Shown here in pieces: positions 24,963 through 34,460 of a stretch of 64,000 nucleotides of DNA. The position numbers were made by a program, and so were the translations under genes. Position 1 is the stretch's first letter. Every line of letters begins with the position of its first letter. A model generated the notes under the pieces. It made no database searches. It had not been told where the DNA came from and worked only from the letters and a program-made list of their open reading frames with translations. Source of the DNA: an uncultured Clostridia bacterium (GTDB taxonomy: Bacteria > Bacillota > Clostridia > Christensenellales > CAG-138); NCBI GenBank assembly GCA_947168565.1, contig CAMVMM010000002.1, positions 62,001-126,000 of the forward strand, written 5' to 3'.

Positions 24963-25444
24963 ATCAAACCTCCCAAAATGCCGATAACCGCGCCGCTCGC
25001 CGCGCCGGTGAACCAGAGCACAGCGAGGTACCATGCTATCGAAGCGGTGTTCAAAAGAAATATCGCGGCTATTATCTGGCCGATGTTATGCGCCACGCCG
25101 CCCGCCACGCTGACCGCAGCTATCGAAAAGCCGCCCGCTTTTTTCAGCAGTATCATCACGATGCCGCTGAGCAGGCCGCCCGCAAGGCTGTATATAAAGC
25201 CCATGCCGTTTCCGAAAAGCAGGGAAACGAGGATTATTCGCACCGCGTTTATAAACAGCGCGCTCTTTGCGCCCCTCATGTAAAGCATTATCAGCACAAC
25301 GAGATTCGTCAGCCCCAGCTTCATGCCCGGCACGGCGAAAAACGGCGGTATCAGCGCTTCAAGGCAGCTCAGTATCAGCGCCAGCGCGATCATAAGCGCG
25401 TAGAAGGCAAGCTGCTTTGCATTAAGCCCGTTCGTATTCTTCAT
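24926..25444 (-). CDS. Gx transporter family / heptaprenyl diphosphate synthase component I
   Basis: A 172-residue protein with about five membrane helices and many Gly residues, matching the family named Gx transporter or heptaprenyl diphosphate synthase component I (GMKLGLTNLVVLIMLYMRG; LFGNGMGFIYSLAGGLLSG). The start overlaps the NusG-II stop. The family often sits beside apbE. The name referring to prenyl synthesis is historical, and it may instead help quinone or flavin handling at the membrane. Confidence 0.82.
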   Translation of the reverse strand: MKNTNGLNAKQLAFYALMIALALILSCLEALIPPFFAVPGMKLGLTNLVVLIMLYMRGAKSALFINAVRIILVSLLFGNGMGFIYSLAGGLLSGIVMILLKKAGGFSIAAVSVAGGVAHNIGQIIAAIFLLNTASIAWYLAVLWFTGAASGAVIGILGGLICKKLRDARLFK

Positions 25445-25818
25445 TGACCCGTCACCGCGTCCACGCCGCCGTCCGCGCCCTCTCCGACGATCGCTATCAC
25501 GACCTTATTCGGCAGGCAGATCACCGATGCGCCTATATGGCGTATATGCCCCATGCCCACGCAAAGCCCGTCCGGGCAGGAGGCGCTCTCCACCCATGCT
25601 TCGCCGTTTCGTATCACAAGCCTGTTCACTCCGCCGTTCACTCCTTTTATTTCATGCTCCGCGTTTTCGCCAAGGGGGTAGAGGGCAACGGCCTTGCCGT
25701 CCACTCTCACCTGCACGAAAGCGCCCTGCCTGCGCGATAAAAGCAGTATCAGCGCGATCGCGCCGCCTATGAGCAGTATCGCGGCTATAAGCAGAATATC
25801 CCTGCCGTGCTTTTTCAT
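25441..25818 (-). CDS. NusG domain II-containing membrane-anchored protein
   Basis: A 125-residue protein with one N-terminal membrane helix (ILLIAAILLIGGAIALILLL) and an external beta domain of the NusG-II type, ending with the typical Cys pair segment (ESASCPDGLCVGMGHIRH, then VICLPNKVVIAIVG). First gene of the apbE operon. AAAGGTGAT precedes the ATG. The two cysteines may form a disulfide outside the cell. Confidence 0.85.
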   Translation of the reverse strand: MKKHGRDILLIAAILLIGGAIALILLLSRRQGAFVQVRVDGKAVALYPLGENAEHEIKGVNGGVNRLVIRNGEAWVESASCPDGLCVGMGHIRHIGASVICLPNKVVIAIVGEGADGGVDAVTGQ

Positions 25819-25880
25819 AGAATCACCTTTTCACTTCCTTCGAGCGGCGGGAAGCTTTTTCCGCATCGCGCCGCATATAA

Positions 25881-25910
25881 AGTATAGCCTACTTTCCGCC
25901 GCCCTGTCAA
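25881..25910 (-). promoter_or_regulatory. Promoter of the NusG-II/Gx/apbE operon
   Basis: The minus strand reads TTGACA, 18 nt, TATACT. Confidence 0.8.
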
Positions 25911-26010
25911 ACGAAAAAAAGCTTTCGCGCGCTCTCAATGATTTAGACTCGGGATAAGACCTGATGAAGGATGGTATTGGAGCAGGGCAGTATAAAGGGG
26001 GCGCAGGCAA

Positions 26011-26042
26011 TAAAAAGCGGGATCGGCGCAGCGCCGACCCCG
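26011..26042 (-). terminator. Terminator of the folD-guaB operon
   Basis: An 11-bp stem (CGGGGTCGGCG/CGCCGATCCCG, one G-T pair, 3-nt loop) followed on the minus strand by CTTTTTA, just after the stop of the small protein gene. Confidence 0.85.
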
Positions 26043-26053
26043 AAGCGGATGAA

Positions 26054-26452
26054 TCATTCCGTTTTAACCTTCAAAACATAGCGCATGGTGGGCGTCCACG
26101 GCTCGGTTTCGATATACGCCGCGTTTTCCGCGATCACTATCGCCGTGTCAACGCCGTAAACCTCCTCCACGGCCTTTTCCGCGCCAAGCTCAAGCGTGCT
26201 GCCGTCCGAAAGGATAACGCGGCATAAATCGCTTTTCGCGCCCTCGGTGAGTGCGGAGATTATCTGCGCCTTGGAAAGCTTGCAGCCGGAAAGGGCGATC
26301 CTGTCCTTCAAAAGAAGCTCCTCCGCGGTATGCGAAAACCTTTGCACGGCACGCCCTCGCCGCCTCTGCTCGGAAAGCTCTGTCATAAGGCGGGGCTGCT
26401 TGTTTTTTACGATAAACCGGCGCACGAAGCGCTCCTCGGCGGGATCCATCAT
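26054..26452 (-). CDS. Conserved-looking small protein downstream of guaB
   Basis: A 132-residue soluble protein I do not recognise. The N-terminal part is basic (VRRFIVKNKQPRLMTELSEQ) and the C-terminal half looks like an alpha/beta domain (LCRVILSDGSTLELGAEKAV, then YVLKVKTE at the end). It starts 12 nt after the guaB stop, so it is probably co-transcribed. The upstream sequence holds no clear ribosome binding site, and two adjacent ATG codons can serve as start. Confidence 0.65.
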   Translation of the reverse strand: MMDPAEERFVRRFIVKNKQPRLMTELSEQRRRGRAVQRFSHTAEELLLKDRIALSGCKLSKAQIISALTEGAKSDLCRVILSDGSTLELGAEKAVEEVYGVDTAIVIAENAAYIETEPWTPTMRYVLKVKTE

Positions 26453-26464
26453 AGGAAGCGGCGT

Positions 26465-27973
26465 TTATCGGTTGCCCGCAGGGGCGCTGTTTTTAAGGAT
26501 AACGTCGTGCGAGCCGCCCTCAACTATGCTGGTGGCGGAAACCACGGTCAGCTTCGCGTTCTTTTGAAGATCGGGGATGGTAAGCACGCCGCAGTTGCAC
26601 ATCGTGGAGCGCACCTTGCTGAGCGTCGCGCCCACGTTGTCCTTCAGGCTGCCCGCGTAGGGAACGTAGGCGTCCACGCCCTCCTCAAAGCTGAGCTTGC
26701 TTGCGCCGCCCATGTCGTAGCGCTGCCAGTTGCGCGCGCGGTTGCTGCCCTCGCCCCAGTATTCCTTATAATAATTGCCGTTTATGCGTATCTTCTGCGT
26801 CGGACTTTCATCGAAGCGGGAAAAATATCTGCCCAGCATCACGAAATCCGCGCCCATAGCAAGCGCCAGGGTGATGTGGTAGTCGTGCACGATGCCGCCG
26901 TCCGAGCAGATGGGAACGTAGATTCCGGTTTCCTTGAAATATTCGTCCCTCGCCTTGGCAACGTCCAGCATGGCGGTCGCCTGACCTCTGCCGATGCCCT
27001 TCTGCTCGCGGGTGATGCAGATAGAGCCGCCGCCGATGCCCACCTTAACGAAATCCGCGCCGCTTTCGGCAAGGAAGCGGAAGCCGTCGCCGTCCACAAC
27101 GTTGCCCGCGCCCACCTTCACGCTGTCGCCGTAATGCTCGCGTATCCATTGAATGGTGATCCTCTGCCACTCGGTATAGCCCTCGGAGGAGTCGATGCAA
27201 AGCGCGTCCACTCCCGCCTCCACAAGCGCGGGAACGCGCTCAGCATAATCGCGCGTGTTGATGCCCGCGCCGACGATATAGCGCTTATGGGAGTCGATGG
27301 ACTCAAGCGGATTCGCCTTGTGGTTGGAATAATCCTTGCGAAAAACGAAATATTTGAGCCTGCCCTGCTTATCCACAAGGGGAAGGGAGTTTATTTTATG
27401 CTCCCAGATGATGTCGTTCGCGGTTTTAAGGGAAACGTCGTCCGTGGCGTACACGAGCCTGTCGAGCGGGGTCATAAAATCGGAAACGGGGGTATTCAGC
27501 TCCATGCGGCTCACGCGGTAGTCCTTGTCCGTAACTATGCCGAGCAGCCTGCCGTTGCCCGTGCCGTCGTCCGTGATGGCAACGGTGGAATGCCCGGTCG
27601 CCTCGTGAAGATCGAGTACGTCCTGAAGCGTGGAATCGGGGCGCAGGTTGGAATCGCTCTTCACAAAGCCCGCCTTGTAGCTCTTCACGTTGCGCACCAT
27701 CTGCGCCTGGCTCTCGATGGACTGGGAGCCGTAAAGGAAGCTGATGCCGCCCTCGCGCGCAAGGGCGATCGCCATGGTGTCGTTTGATACCGCCTGCATG
27801 ATAGCGGACACCATGGGGATATTTATGCTTATCGCGGGCTCCTCGCCCTTTCTGAACTTGACGAGGGGCGTTCTCAGGCTCACGTTCGCGGGGATGCAGT
27901 CCTTTCCGGAATAGCCGGGAACCAGCAGATACTCTCCGAACGTGCGGGACGGTTCGTTGTAGATGAATGCCAT
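26465..27973 (-). CDS. guaB: IMP dehydrogenase
   Basis: A 502-residue enzyme oxidising IMP to XMP with NAD+, the first committed step to GMP. The TIM barrel is interrupted by CBS domains ([40 protein letters not shown]). The catalytic loop reads [20 protein letters not shown], with the active Cys in SICITR; the usual GPGSICTT is slightly changed. Other segments are [22 protein letters not shown] and [19 protein letters not shown] precedes the ATG. It follows folD and a DUF3795 gene on the same strand. Confidence 0.95.
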   Translation of the reverse strand: MAFIYNEPSRTFGEYLLVPGYSGKDCIPANVSLRTPLVKFRKGEEPAISINIPMVSAIMQAVSNDTMAIALAREGGISFLYGSQSIESQAQMVRNVKSYKAGFVKSDSNLRPDSTLQDVLDLHEATGHSTVAITDDGTGNGRLLGIVTDKDYRVSRMELNTPVSDFMTPLDRLVYATDDVSLKTANDIIWEHKINSLPLVDKQGRLKYFVFRKDYSNHKANPLESIDSHKRYIVGAGINTRDYAERVPALVEAGVDALCIDSSEGYTEWQRITIQWIREHYGDSVKVGAGNVVDGDGFRFLAESGADFVKVGIGGGSICITREQKGIGRGQATAMLDVAKARDEYFKETGIYVPICSDGGIVHDYHITLALAMGADFVMLGRYFSRFDESPTQKIRINGNYYKEYWGEGSNRARNWQRYDMGGASKLSFEEGVDAYVPYAGSLKDNVGATLSKVRSTMCNCGVLTIPDLQKNAKLTVVSATSIVEGGSHDVILKNSAPAGNR

Positions 27974-28024
27974 GGTGCTCTCCTTCCAAAAACAAGAAAT
28001 TTATGGTAAAAATTTATAAATCCG

Positions 28025-28318
28025 TTATTGATCGCAGCCGATCGCGCTCATGCGCTCGTATGCCCGCTTGTGGCTCTCGGATTCCTCATAGAATTCACGC
28101 ATATCGTCGCAGGGGAAGCCCTCGCATTTGCCGCAGAAGTTTATCTTTCTTTCGCGGCAGCATTTCACGCTCATGCACTCGTCATCCCCCTCCCAAACCG
28201 ATTTGCGGCAGGAGGGGCAGAGCTTGTTTTTATAGTCGGGGCAGGTTTCGCAGTTCACACCGCAGAAAGCGATAAGCTCGCCGAGCGACGTTTTGATAAC
28301 GCTTGAAGGCTTATTCAT
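28025..28318 (-). CDS. DUF3795-like small cysteine-rich protein
   Basis: A 97-residue protein with eleven cysteines, several in CxxC or CxxxxC spacing (FCGVNCETCPDYKNKLCPSC; FCGKCEGFPCDDM). This matches the DUF3795 type, thought to bind metal. The start at 28316-28318 overlaps the folD stop by 8 nt, which suggests coupling. It sits between folD and guaB with no purine function known for it. Confidence 0.75.
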   Translation of the reverse strand: MNKPSSVIKTSLGELIAFCGVNCETCPDYKNKLCPSCRKSVWEGDDECMSVKCCRERKINFCGKCEGFPCDDMREFYEESESHKRAYERMSAIGCDQ

Positions 28319-29174
28319 GATGGCTTCTCGCAAGCGCGTTTTCCGCGCAGTCCACAAGGTTCGTCATAAGCATGGCAACCGTCATGGGGCCAACGCCGCC
28401 CGTGACCTTGGTGATGTAGCTCGCCTTTTTTTCAACCTCGTCAAAATCCACGTCGCCGTAGAGCTTGCCGTCGATATTGGTTTGGCCAACGTCTATCACC
28501 ACCGCGCCGTCCTTCACCATATCCGCCTTGATAAGCTGCGCGCTGCCCACGTCGACTATTAAAATATCGGCGCTGCGCGTGATCCTGCCCAGATCGGGCG
28601 TTTGGGTGTGGCAAACGGAAACCGTGGCGTTTCGGTTTAAAAAGCACATTGCGATGGGCCTTCCAACGAGTATGGATTTGCCCACCACCACCGTGTGCCG
28701 CGATTCAACGTCAACTCCGATCCTGTCCAGCATGTGGATAATGGCGCGGGGGGTGCAGGCGATTATCGCGGGCTCGCCGTTCAAAAGCTTGCCTGCGTTT
28801 GTGAAATGAAGGCCGTCTATGTCCTTCTCGGGGTCGATCGCGTCCAGCACCGCCTGCGTGTCCATGTGATCAGGAAGGGGCATCTGCGTCAGCATCCCGT
28901 GCACCGAGGGGTCGGCATTGAGCCCGGAAATAAGCTCCAGCATGCGCTCCTGCGTGCAGGAGGACACTATGCGATAGGTCACGCACTCCATGCCAAGGCG
29001 CATCGCGGCGTTTTCCTTGAGCGAAACGTAGCGCCTGCTCATCTCGTCGTCCCCAACCTCGATTATTGCAACTCGGGGGATAACGCCCTTCTCCTTCAGC
29101 TTGGCGATGCGTCCAACCAGCCCCTCGTAGCATTCGTTTGCTATTTTTCTGCCGTCTATTACAGTTGCGCTCAA
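28311..29174 (-). CDS. folD: Bifunctional methylenetetrahydrofolate dehydrogenase/cyclohydrolase
   Basis: A 287-residue enzyme interconverting 5,10-methylene-THF and 10-formyl-THF, the one-carbon donor for the two purine transformylases. Motifs: YVSLKENAAMRLGM (catalytic Lys), GMLTQMPLPDHM, PCTP-like ACTPRAIIHML, and the NAD(P) loop VVVGKSILVGRPIAMCFLN. The start is TTG at 29172-29174 with GGAGG seven nt upstream. Its leader contains four 12-nt repeats. Confidence 0.95.
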   Translation of the reverse strand: MSATVIDGRKIANECYEGLVGRIAKLKEKGVIPRVAIIEVGDDEMSRRYVSLKENAAMRLGMECVTYRIVSSCTQERMLELISGLNADPSVHGMLTQMPLPDHMDTQAVLDAIDPEKDIDGLHFTNAGKLLNGEPAIIACTPRAIIHMLDRIGVDVESRHTVVVGKSILVGRPIAMCFLNRNATVSVCHTQTPDLGRITRSADILIVDVGSAQLIKADMVKDGAVVIDVGQTNIDGKLYGDVDFDEVEKKASYITKVTGGVGPMTVAMLMTNLVDCAENALARSHHE

Positions 29175-29189
29175 AGCTTTTCCTCCAAT

Positions 29190-29237
29190 CTCGGTATTAT
29201 TCTCGGTATTATTCGTGGTATTGTTCGCGGTATTGTT
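29190..29237 (-). repeat. Four 12-nt tandem repeats in the folD leader
   Basis: Four head-to-tail units of the form CTCGGTATTATT / CGCGGTATTGTT (plus strand), between the promoter and the folD ribosome binding site. Confidence 0.8.
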
Positions 29238-29263
29238 CGCGCGTCAATGGTATAAATTGCCTT

Positions 29264-29292
29264 ATTATACACCAAAGCGAACGCGCAATAAA
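29264..29292 (-). promoter_or_regulatory. folD: Promoter of folD
   Basis: A perfect TATAAT on the minus strand with a weak TTTATT 17 nt upstream. Confidence 0.55.
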
Positions 29293-29317
29293 GAGAATTT
29301 TAAAATATATTTCAGCG

Positions 29318-32300
29318 TTACCTTGTGAAATAATCCACCGCGCCGCGGAAGATCGAAAAATCGTTTGCCCCGGGCACGTTTTTATAAAGGTTTTCGCCGC
29401 AGCGCTCGCTGTGCGCCATCTTGCCGAAAACTCTGCCGTCCGGCGAGGTGATGCCCTCTATCGCCATCACGGAGCCGTTCGGGTTCACGCCGGTGCGCAT
29501 GGAGGGAGCGCCGTAATCGTCGCAGTACTGCGTGGCGATCTGCCCGTTTGCTATAAGCGAAGCAAGCATATCCTCGCCGCAAACGAATCTGCCCTCGCCG
29601 TGCGAAACGGGCACGAGCGTCACGTCGCCCACCTCGCGGTGCATGAGCCACGGGGAAAGATTGGAGCAGCAGCGCGTATGCACAAGGCGGGAGCGGTGAA
29701 CGCCGATGGTGTTGTAGGTAAGGGTGGGCGCGTTTTCGCTTGCGGTAACTATCTTTCCGAAGGGCACGAGTCCAAGCTTCACAAGCGCCTGGAAGCCGTT
29801 GCAAATGCCCAGAATCAGCCCGTCGCGCCTTTCAAGAAGCTCCATAACAGCGTCCGCCGCGCGGCTGTTTCGCATAAAGGAGGTGATAAGCTTCGCGCTG
29901 CCCTCGGGCTCGTCGCCGCCGGAGAAGCCGCCGGGTATGAAAAGGATATTGCTTTTATTAAGCTTATCCGCAAAGGCTTTTACGGATTGCTCTATGTCGT
30001 TTGCGGAAAGATTGTTTATAACCAGTATCTCCGCCTCGGCTCCCGCAAGGCGCATCGCCCGCGCAGAGTCCAGCTCGCAGTTCGTGCCGGGGAAAACGGG
30101 TATCAGCACGCGCGGCTTCGCCCGTTCGCCGTTTAAGATATGCGGCGCGTTTTCGGGGGAAACACGGTGCTTCGGGTTTTTCACTATGCAGTTTATCGGC
30201 ATAACGGGGGAGAAGTCCGCCGTTTTATGGCGGTAAACGCTCTCAAGGCGCTCGTCATAGAGCTTGAAAAGGCTGTATATGGGAGCGGAGTCGTCGCCAT
30301 AGCGAATATCAAAGCCCTCGGTGGTTTTGCCAAGCAGCAGCAGCCTTTCATCGCCCTCCACCGCGCCGCCGCAGCCGCCGCAGCCGGGGGTTTCAAGGAT
30401 GAAGGAGCCGTAGTCGCGCGCAAAGAGCGCATCGAGCGAAAGCGAAAGCTCCTTATCGAATTCAAAGCCTATGCCGTTGCCGATGGACATTTTGAAAATG
30501 CCCTCCATGATGCCGCCCTTGTCCACCGCCCAGCAGGAGAAGGTGCGGTGAGTGCGCAGAAGCCTGGTCACAAGCTCGATGTTCGCGCGAACGCTCTCCG
30601 CCTTCGGCAGATCGCGCTCATCCTTTTCGGAGGGCAGATACATTATGCGCGTGCCTATGCCCTTGAATTCGGGCGAGGTTATGTTTTCGGCGCTGTCCGC
30701 AGCCACGGCGAAGGAAACGAGCGTGGGCGGCACGGAGATATTTTCAAAGGTGCCGCTCATGGAGTCCTTGCCGCCGATAGCCGCAAGCCTCAGCCCCATC
30801 TGCGCGTCCAGCGCGCCGAGCAGGGCGGAAAGCGGCTTGCCCCACGCTTCTTCGCTCTTCATTTTTTCAAAGTATTCCTGGAAGGTGAGCCAGCAGTTTT
30901 CAATGCTTGCGCCGCTTGCGGCAAGCTTGCACACGGAGGCGATCACCGCGCAGTAGGCTCCGGCGTAGGGGTCGGCCGCCGAAAGATAGGGGTCAAAGCC
31001 GTAGCTCATCACGGAGCAGGCGTTGGTTTCGCCCGTGCGAACAGGGAATTTTGCCGCCATCGCCTGCGGGGGGGTGAGCATATTTCTGCCGCCGAAGGGC
31101 ATCAGCACGGTGCCTGCGCCGATGGTGGAGTCAAACATTTCAGAAAGACCCTGACGGGAGCAGATATTTATATCGGACACAAGCGCCTTCAGCTTTTCGG
31201 TAAAGCCCTTTGCGCGGCAGGTCTCGTTTTCGGTTATTGCGCTCGGCGCGGCAACGTGCGCCGCAGCCTGCTTGGGTGCGCCGTTCGTGTTTAAAAATTC
31301 CCTGGATATATCGACTATCCTTTCGCCGTTCAGGTTCATTACCATCCTGCCGCTGCCCGTCACCTCTGCAACCACCGTGGCCTCAAGGTTTTCATCGTGC
31401 GCAAGGGCAAGGAATTTTTCCGCATCCCCGGGGGCAACCACGACCGCCATGCGCTCCTGCGATTCGCTTATCGCAAGCTCGGTGCCGTCAAGACCCGCGT
31501 ATTTTTTGGGAACGGCGTTCAGGTCTATCTCAAGTCCATCCGCCAGCTCGCCTATCGCCACTGAAACGCCGCCCGCGCCGAAATCGTTGCAGCATTTTAT
31601 AAGGGTGGAGGCCTCGGGCTTCATAAACAGGCGCTGGAGCTTTCTTTCCTCCGGCGCGTTGCCCTTTTGAACCTCCGCGCCGCAGCTCGCAAGGGAGCTG
31701 ACGTCATGCGATTTGCTGGAGCCCGTGGCGCCGCCGCAGCCGTCGCGCCCGGTCCTGCCGCCAAGAAGTATCACCTTATCGCCGGGCAGGGGCTCGTCGC
31801 GCCGCACGTTTTTCGCGGGAGCGGCGCCCACCACGGCGCCTATCTCCATGTGCTTGGCAAGATAGCCGTCGTGATACACCTCGTCCACAAGGCCGGTGGC
31901 AAGCCCGATCTGGTTGCCGTAGGAGCTGTAGCCGCGCGCGGCGGTGGTCACAAGCTTCTTTTGCGGCAGCTTGCCCTCTATCGTTTCCTCTATGGGGCGG
32001 AGCGGGTTCGCGCCTCCAGTGACGCGCATCGCGTGGTAAACGAAGCTTCTTCCCGAAAGGGGATCGCGTATCGCGCCGCCAACGCAGGTCGCCGCGCCGC
32101 CGAAGGGCTCTATCTCGGTGGGGTGATTGTGCGTTTCATTCTTGAAAAGCAGCAGCCAGGGCTCGGGCTTTCCGTCCACGTCTATATTGACGCGCACGGT
32201 GCAGGCGTTTATCTCGCGCGATTCGTCAAGATTCTTCAATTCGCCGCTTTTTTTCAGCGCCTTTGCCGCGATAACGGCAATATCCATAAGGCAAACGGGC

Positions 32301-33061
32301 TTTTTAACGCCCAGCCTTTCGCGCAGCTCAAGATAGCGCTCAAACGGCTTTTTGGATTTTTCATCATCAAAGCGCACATCCTTCAATTCGGTGTTGAAGG
32401 TGGTGTGGCGGCAGTGATCGCTCCAATAGGTGTCTATAACGCGCAGCTCGGTCATGGTGGGCATACGGTTTTCACTCTTGAAATAGCTTGCAACGAAGGC
32501 AAGATCCGCCTCGTCCATCGCAAGGCAGTATTTTTTGATTATTTCGGCGGCGGGGCCGGAAAGGTCTATCCTTTCGGGCATGGGCGGCTCCTCAAAGGGC
32601 ATGGCAAGCGTTTCGGGAATGCCGGCTTCCGCCTCCATGGAGTCCACAGGGTTTATAATGTAGCCCTTGATGCGGGCAATATCGCCCTCGCTCAGCTCGC
32701 CGTAAAGAAGGTAAACCGTGGCGCTTCGCACGGCGGGTCTTTCGCCTGCGGTCACAAGGCCGATGCACTGTGCGGCGGAGTCCGCGCGCTGATCGAACTG
32801 CCCGGGCAGATAGGAAACGGCAAACATGCCCGCCCCGCTCGCATCCAGCTCGGTAAAGGCATTGTCCACCTGCGGCTCGGAAAACACCGTGGGGATGCAT
32901 TTTTCAAGAGTTGCCTCGTCTATGCCCTCTATATCGTATCTGTTTATGATGCGAAGGCGCTCAAGCCCCTTTATGCCCAGAAAATCGCGTATATCGCGCC
33001 TTAAAGCCTCCGCGCCCTCCGCAAATTCAGGGCGCTTTTCGCTGTAAACTCTGTAAACCAT
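29318..33061 (-). CDS. purL: Phosphoribosylformylglycinamidine synthase, long clade-II form
   Basis: A 1247-residue fused PurL that makes FGAM from FGAR, glutamine and ATP. The synthetase part has ETHNHPTEIEPFGGAATCVG, GCGGATGSSKSHD and DFGAGGVSVAIGELADGLEI. The C-terminal glutaminase domain has PVFPGTNCELDSARA, GICNGFQALVKLG (nucleophile Cys) and SHGEGRF. Length and order match the clade-II form of many Clostridia, in which PurQ and PurS functions are fused. It is the last gene of the purE operon. GAGGT precedes the ATG. Confidence 0.95.
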   Translation of the reverse strand: MVYRVYSEKRPEFAEGAEALRRDIRDFLGIKGLERLRIINRYDIEGIDEATLEKCIPTVFSEPQVDNAFTELDASGAGMFAVSYLPGQFDQRADSAAQCIGLVTAGERPAVRSATVYLLYGELSEGDIARIKGYIINPVDSMEAEAGIPETLAMPFEEPPMPERIDLSGPAAEIIKKYCLAMDEADLAFVASYFKSENRMPTMTELRVIDTYWSDHCRHTTFNTELKDVRFDDEKSKKPFERYLELRERLGVKKPVCLMDIAVIAAKALKKSGELKNLDESREINACTVRVNIDVDGKPEPWLLLFKNETHNHPTEIEPFGGAATCVGGAIRDPLSGRSFVYHAMRVTGGANPLRPIEETIEGKLPQKKLVTTAARGYSSYGNQIGLATGLVDEVYHDGYLAKHMEIGAVVGAAPAKNVRRDEPLPGDKVILLGGRTGRDGCGGATGSSKSHDVSSLASCGAEVQKGNAPEERKLQRLFMKPEASTLIKCCNDFGAGGVSVAIGELADGLEIDLNAVPKKYAGLDGTELAISESQERMAVVVAPGDAEKFLALAHDENLEATVVAEVTGSGRMVMNLNGERIVDISREFLNTNGAPKQAAAHVAAPSAITENETCRAKGFTEKLKALVSDINICSRQGLSEMFDSTIGAGTVLMPFGGRNMLTPPQAMAAKFPVRTGETNACSVMSYGFDPYLSAADPYAGAYCAVIASVCKLAASGASIENCWLTFQEYFEKMKSEEAWGKPLSALLGALDAQMGLRLAAIGGKDSMSGTFENISVPPTLVSFAVAADSAENITSPEFKGIGTRIMYLPSEKDERDLPKAESVRANIELVTRLLRTHRTFSCWAVDKGGIMEGIFKMSIGNGIGFEFDKELSLSLDALFARDYGSFILETPGCGGCGGAVEGDERLLLLGKTTEGFDIRYGDDSAPIYSLFKLYDERLESVYRHKTADFSPVMPINCIVKNPKHRVSPENAPHILNGERAKPRVLIPVFPGTNCELDSARAMRLAGAEAEILVINNLSANDIEQSVKAFADKLNKSNILFIPGGFSGGDEPEGSAKLITSFMRNSRAADAVMELLERRDGLILGICNGFQALVKLGLVPFGKIVTASENAPTLTYNTIGVHRSRLVHTRCCSNLSPWLMHREVGDVTLVPVSHGEGRFVCGEDMLASLIANGQIATQYCDDYGAPSMRTGVNPNGSVMAIEGITSPDGRVFGKMAHSERCGENLYKNVPGANDFSIFRGAVDYFTR

Positions 33062-33117
33062 TTTAGACCTCTTGCCTTATTAAATATACTTTATTATCAA
33101 GAATTAAATTATTGAAA

Positions 33118-34443
33118 TCAGATCCCTATGCCCTTCAGAAGGGCGGCGATAACGGAAAGCGTCTGCCTCAGCGCCGTTTTGCCGATGTCCTTTCTGTAAT
33201 ACATATTGTCGAAGCTTATATGCTCCGCGGCGGCGTAGGCGGCGTTCACCGCCTCCTCCAGCGAGGGGCGGACGGCCGTAACGCCAAGCACCCTTCCGCC
33301 GTTTGTGAAAAAGCCGAGATCGGTGCGCTTCGTGCCCGCGTGAAACACCTGCACGTCGTCCGGAACGCCTTCAAAGATGATGAGCTTGCCCTTTTCGTAG
33401 CTCTCGGGGTAGCCGCCGCTTGCAAGCACGAGGCAGCAGGACGCTTCGTCCGAAAATTCAACGGGGCAATCCGCAAGAGTGCCGTTTTCCACGGCAAGCA
33501 TTATCTCTATAAGGTCGCTCTTCAAAAGCGGCAGCACCGCCTGCGTTTCGGGGTCGCCGAAGCGGCAGTTGTATTCTATCACCTTGGGGCCGTCCTCGGT
33601 CATCATAAGCCCGAAATAAAGGCAGCCCTTGAAGGTGCGCCCCTCGCGGTTCATCGCCTCAACGGTGGGCAGGATGATGCGCTCCATCGTCTGCTCCTGC
33701 GCGGCCTTGGTATAGAAGGGATTGGGGCAAACCGCGCCCATTCCGCCGGTATTCAGCCCCATGTCGCCGTCCAGCGCGCGCTTATGATCCATGCTTGAGG
33801 GCATCGGCACTATTGCCTTGCCGTCCGTAAAGGCAAGCACGCTCACCTCTGCGCCGGTCAAAAATTCTTCGATAACAACGGTTTTTCCGCTCTTGCCGAA
33901 TTTTTCGTCCACCATCATGGACTTTATCGCGTCCTCCGCCTCGGAAACGGTTTTGGCGATTATAACGCCCTTGCCCAGCGCAAGACCGTCCGCCTTTATC
34001 ACCACGGGCATCTCGTGGTTTCGCACGCACTCAAGCGCCGCGTCCAGATCGGAAAAGGTTTCGTATTTCGCGGTCGGGATGCCGTATTTTTTCATCAATT
34101 CCTTGGAAAACGCCTTGCTCGATTCTATTATCGCCGCCTTTCCGCTCGGCCCGAAGCACGGGATGCCCTTCCCGCGTAGCAGGTCGGTAAGCCCCAGAGC
34201 CAGCGGATCGTCCGGTATCACGGCGGCGAAATCAACGGGGTTTTGGGTGCAGAATTCAACTATTGCGGGCAGATCGGTTGCGGAAATATTCACGCATTCC
34301 GCGTCCTCCGCAATGCCGCCGTTTCCGGGAAGCGCATAGATCTTGCCGCAGCGGGGGCTTTTTTTGAGCGCACGGATTATCGCGTGCTCCCTTCCGCCGC
34401 CGCCTATAACGGCTATGTTCAGTTTATTCTCATTCAGTTCCAT
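33118..34443 (-). CDS. purD: Phosphoribosylamine-glycine ligase
   Basis: A 441-residue ATP-grasp enzyme making GAR from phosphoribosylamine and glycine. It starts with AVIGGGGREHAIIRALKKSP; the ATP-grasp loop VIKADGLALGKGVIIA and the GARS signature YNCRFGDPETQAVLPLL are present. The ATG at 34441-34443 is preferred because AAAGGCGG lies seven nt upstream; a TTG seven codons earlier overlaps the upstream stop. It sits 17 nt after the AICAR transformylase gene. Confidence 0.94.
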   Translation of the reverse strand: MELNENKLNIAVIGGGGREHAIIRALKKSPRCGKIYALPGNGGIAEDAECVNISATDLPAIVEFCTQNPVDFAAVIPDDPLALGLTDLLRGKGIPCFGPSGKAAIIESSKAFSKELMKKYGIPTAKYETFSDLDAALECVRNHEMPVVIKADGLALGKGVIIAKTVSEAEDAIKSMMVDEKFGKSGKTVVIEEFLTGAEVSVLAFTDGKAIVPMPSSMDHKRALDGDMGLNTGGMGAVCPNPFYTKAAQEQTMERIILPTVEAMNREGRTFKGCLYFGLMMTEDGPKVIEYNCRFGDPETQAVLPLLKSDLIEIMLAVENGTLADCPVEFSDEASCCLVLASGGYPESYEKGKLIIFEGVPDDVQVFHAGTKRTDLGFFTNGGRVLGVTAVRPSLEEAVNAAYAAAEHISFDNMYYRKDIGKTALRQTLSVIAALLKGIGI

Positions 34444-34460
34444 TTTTTTGCCGCCTTTCG

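Noticed and set aside
26330..27787. A 485-codon open frame on the plus strand
   Set aside because: Antisense to guaB; composition is typical of a complementary-strand shadow.
31667..33004. A 445-codon open frame on the plus strand
   Set aside because: Antisense to purL, without a ribosome binding site or recognisable domain.
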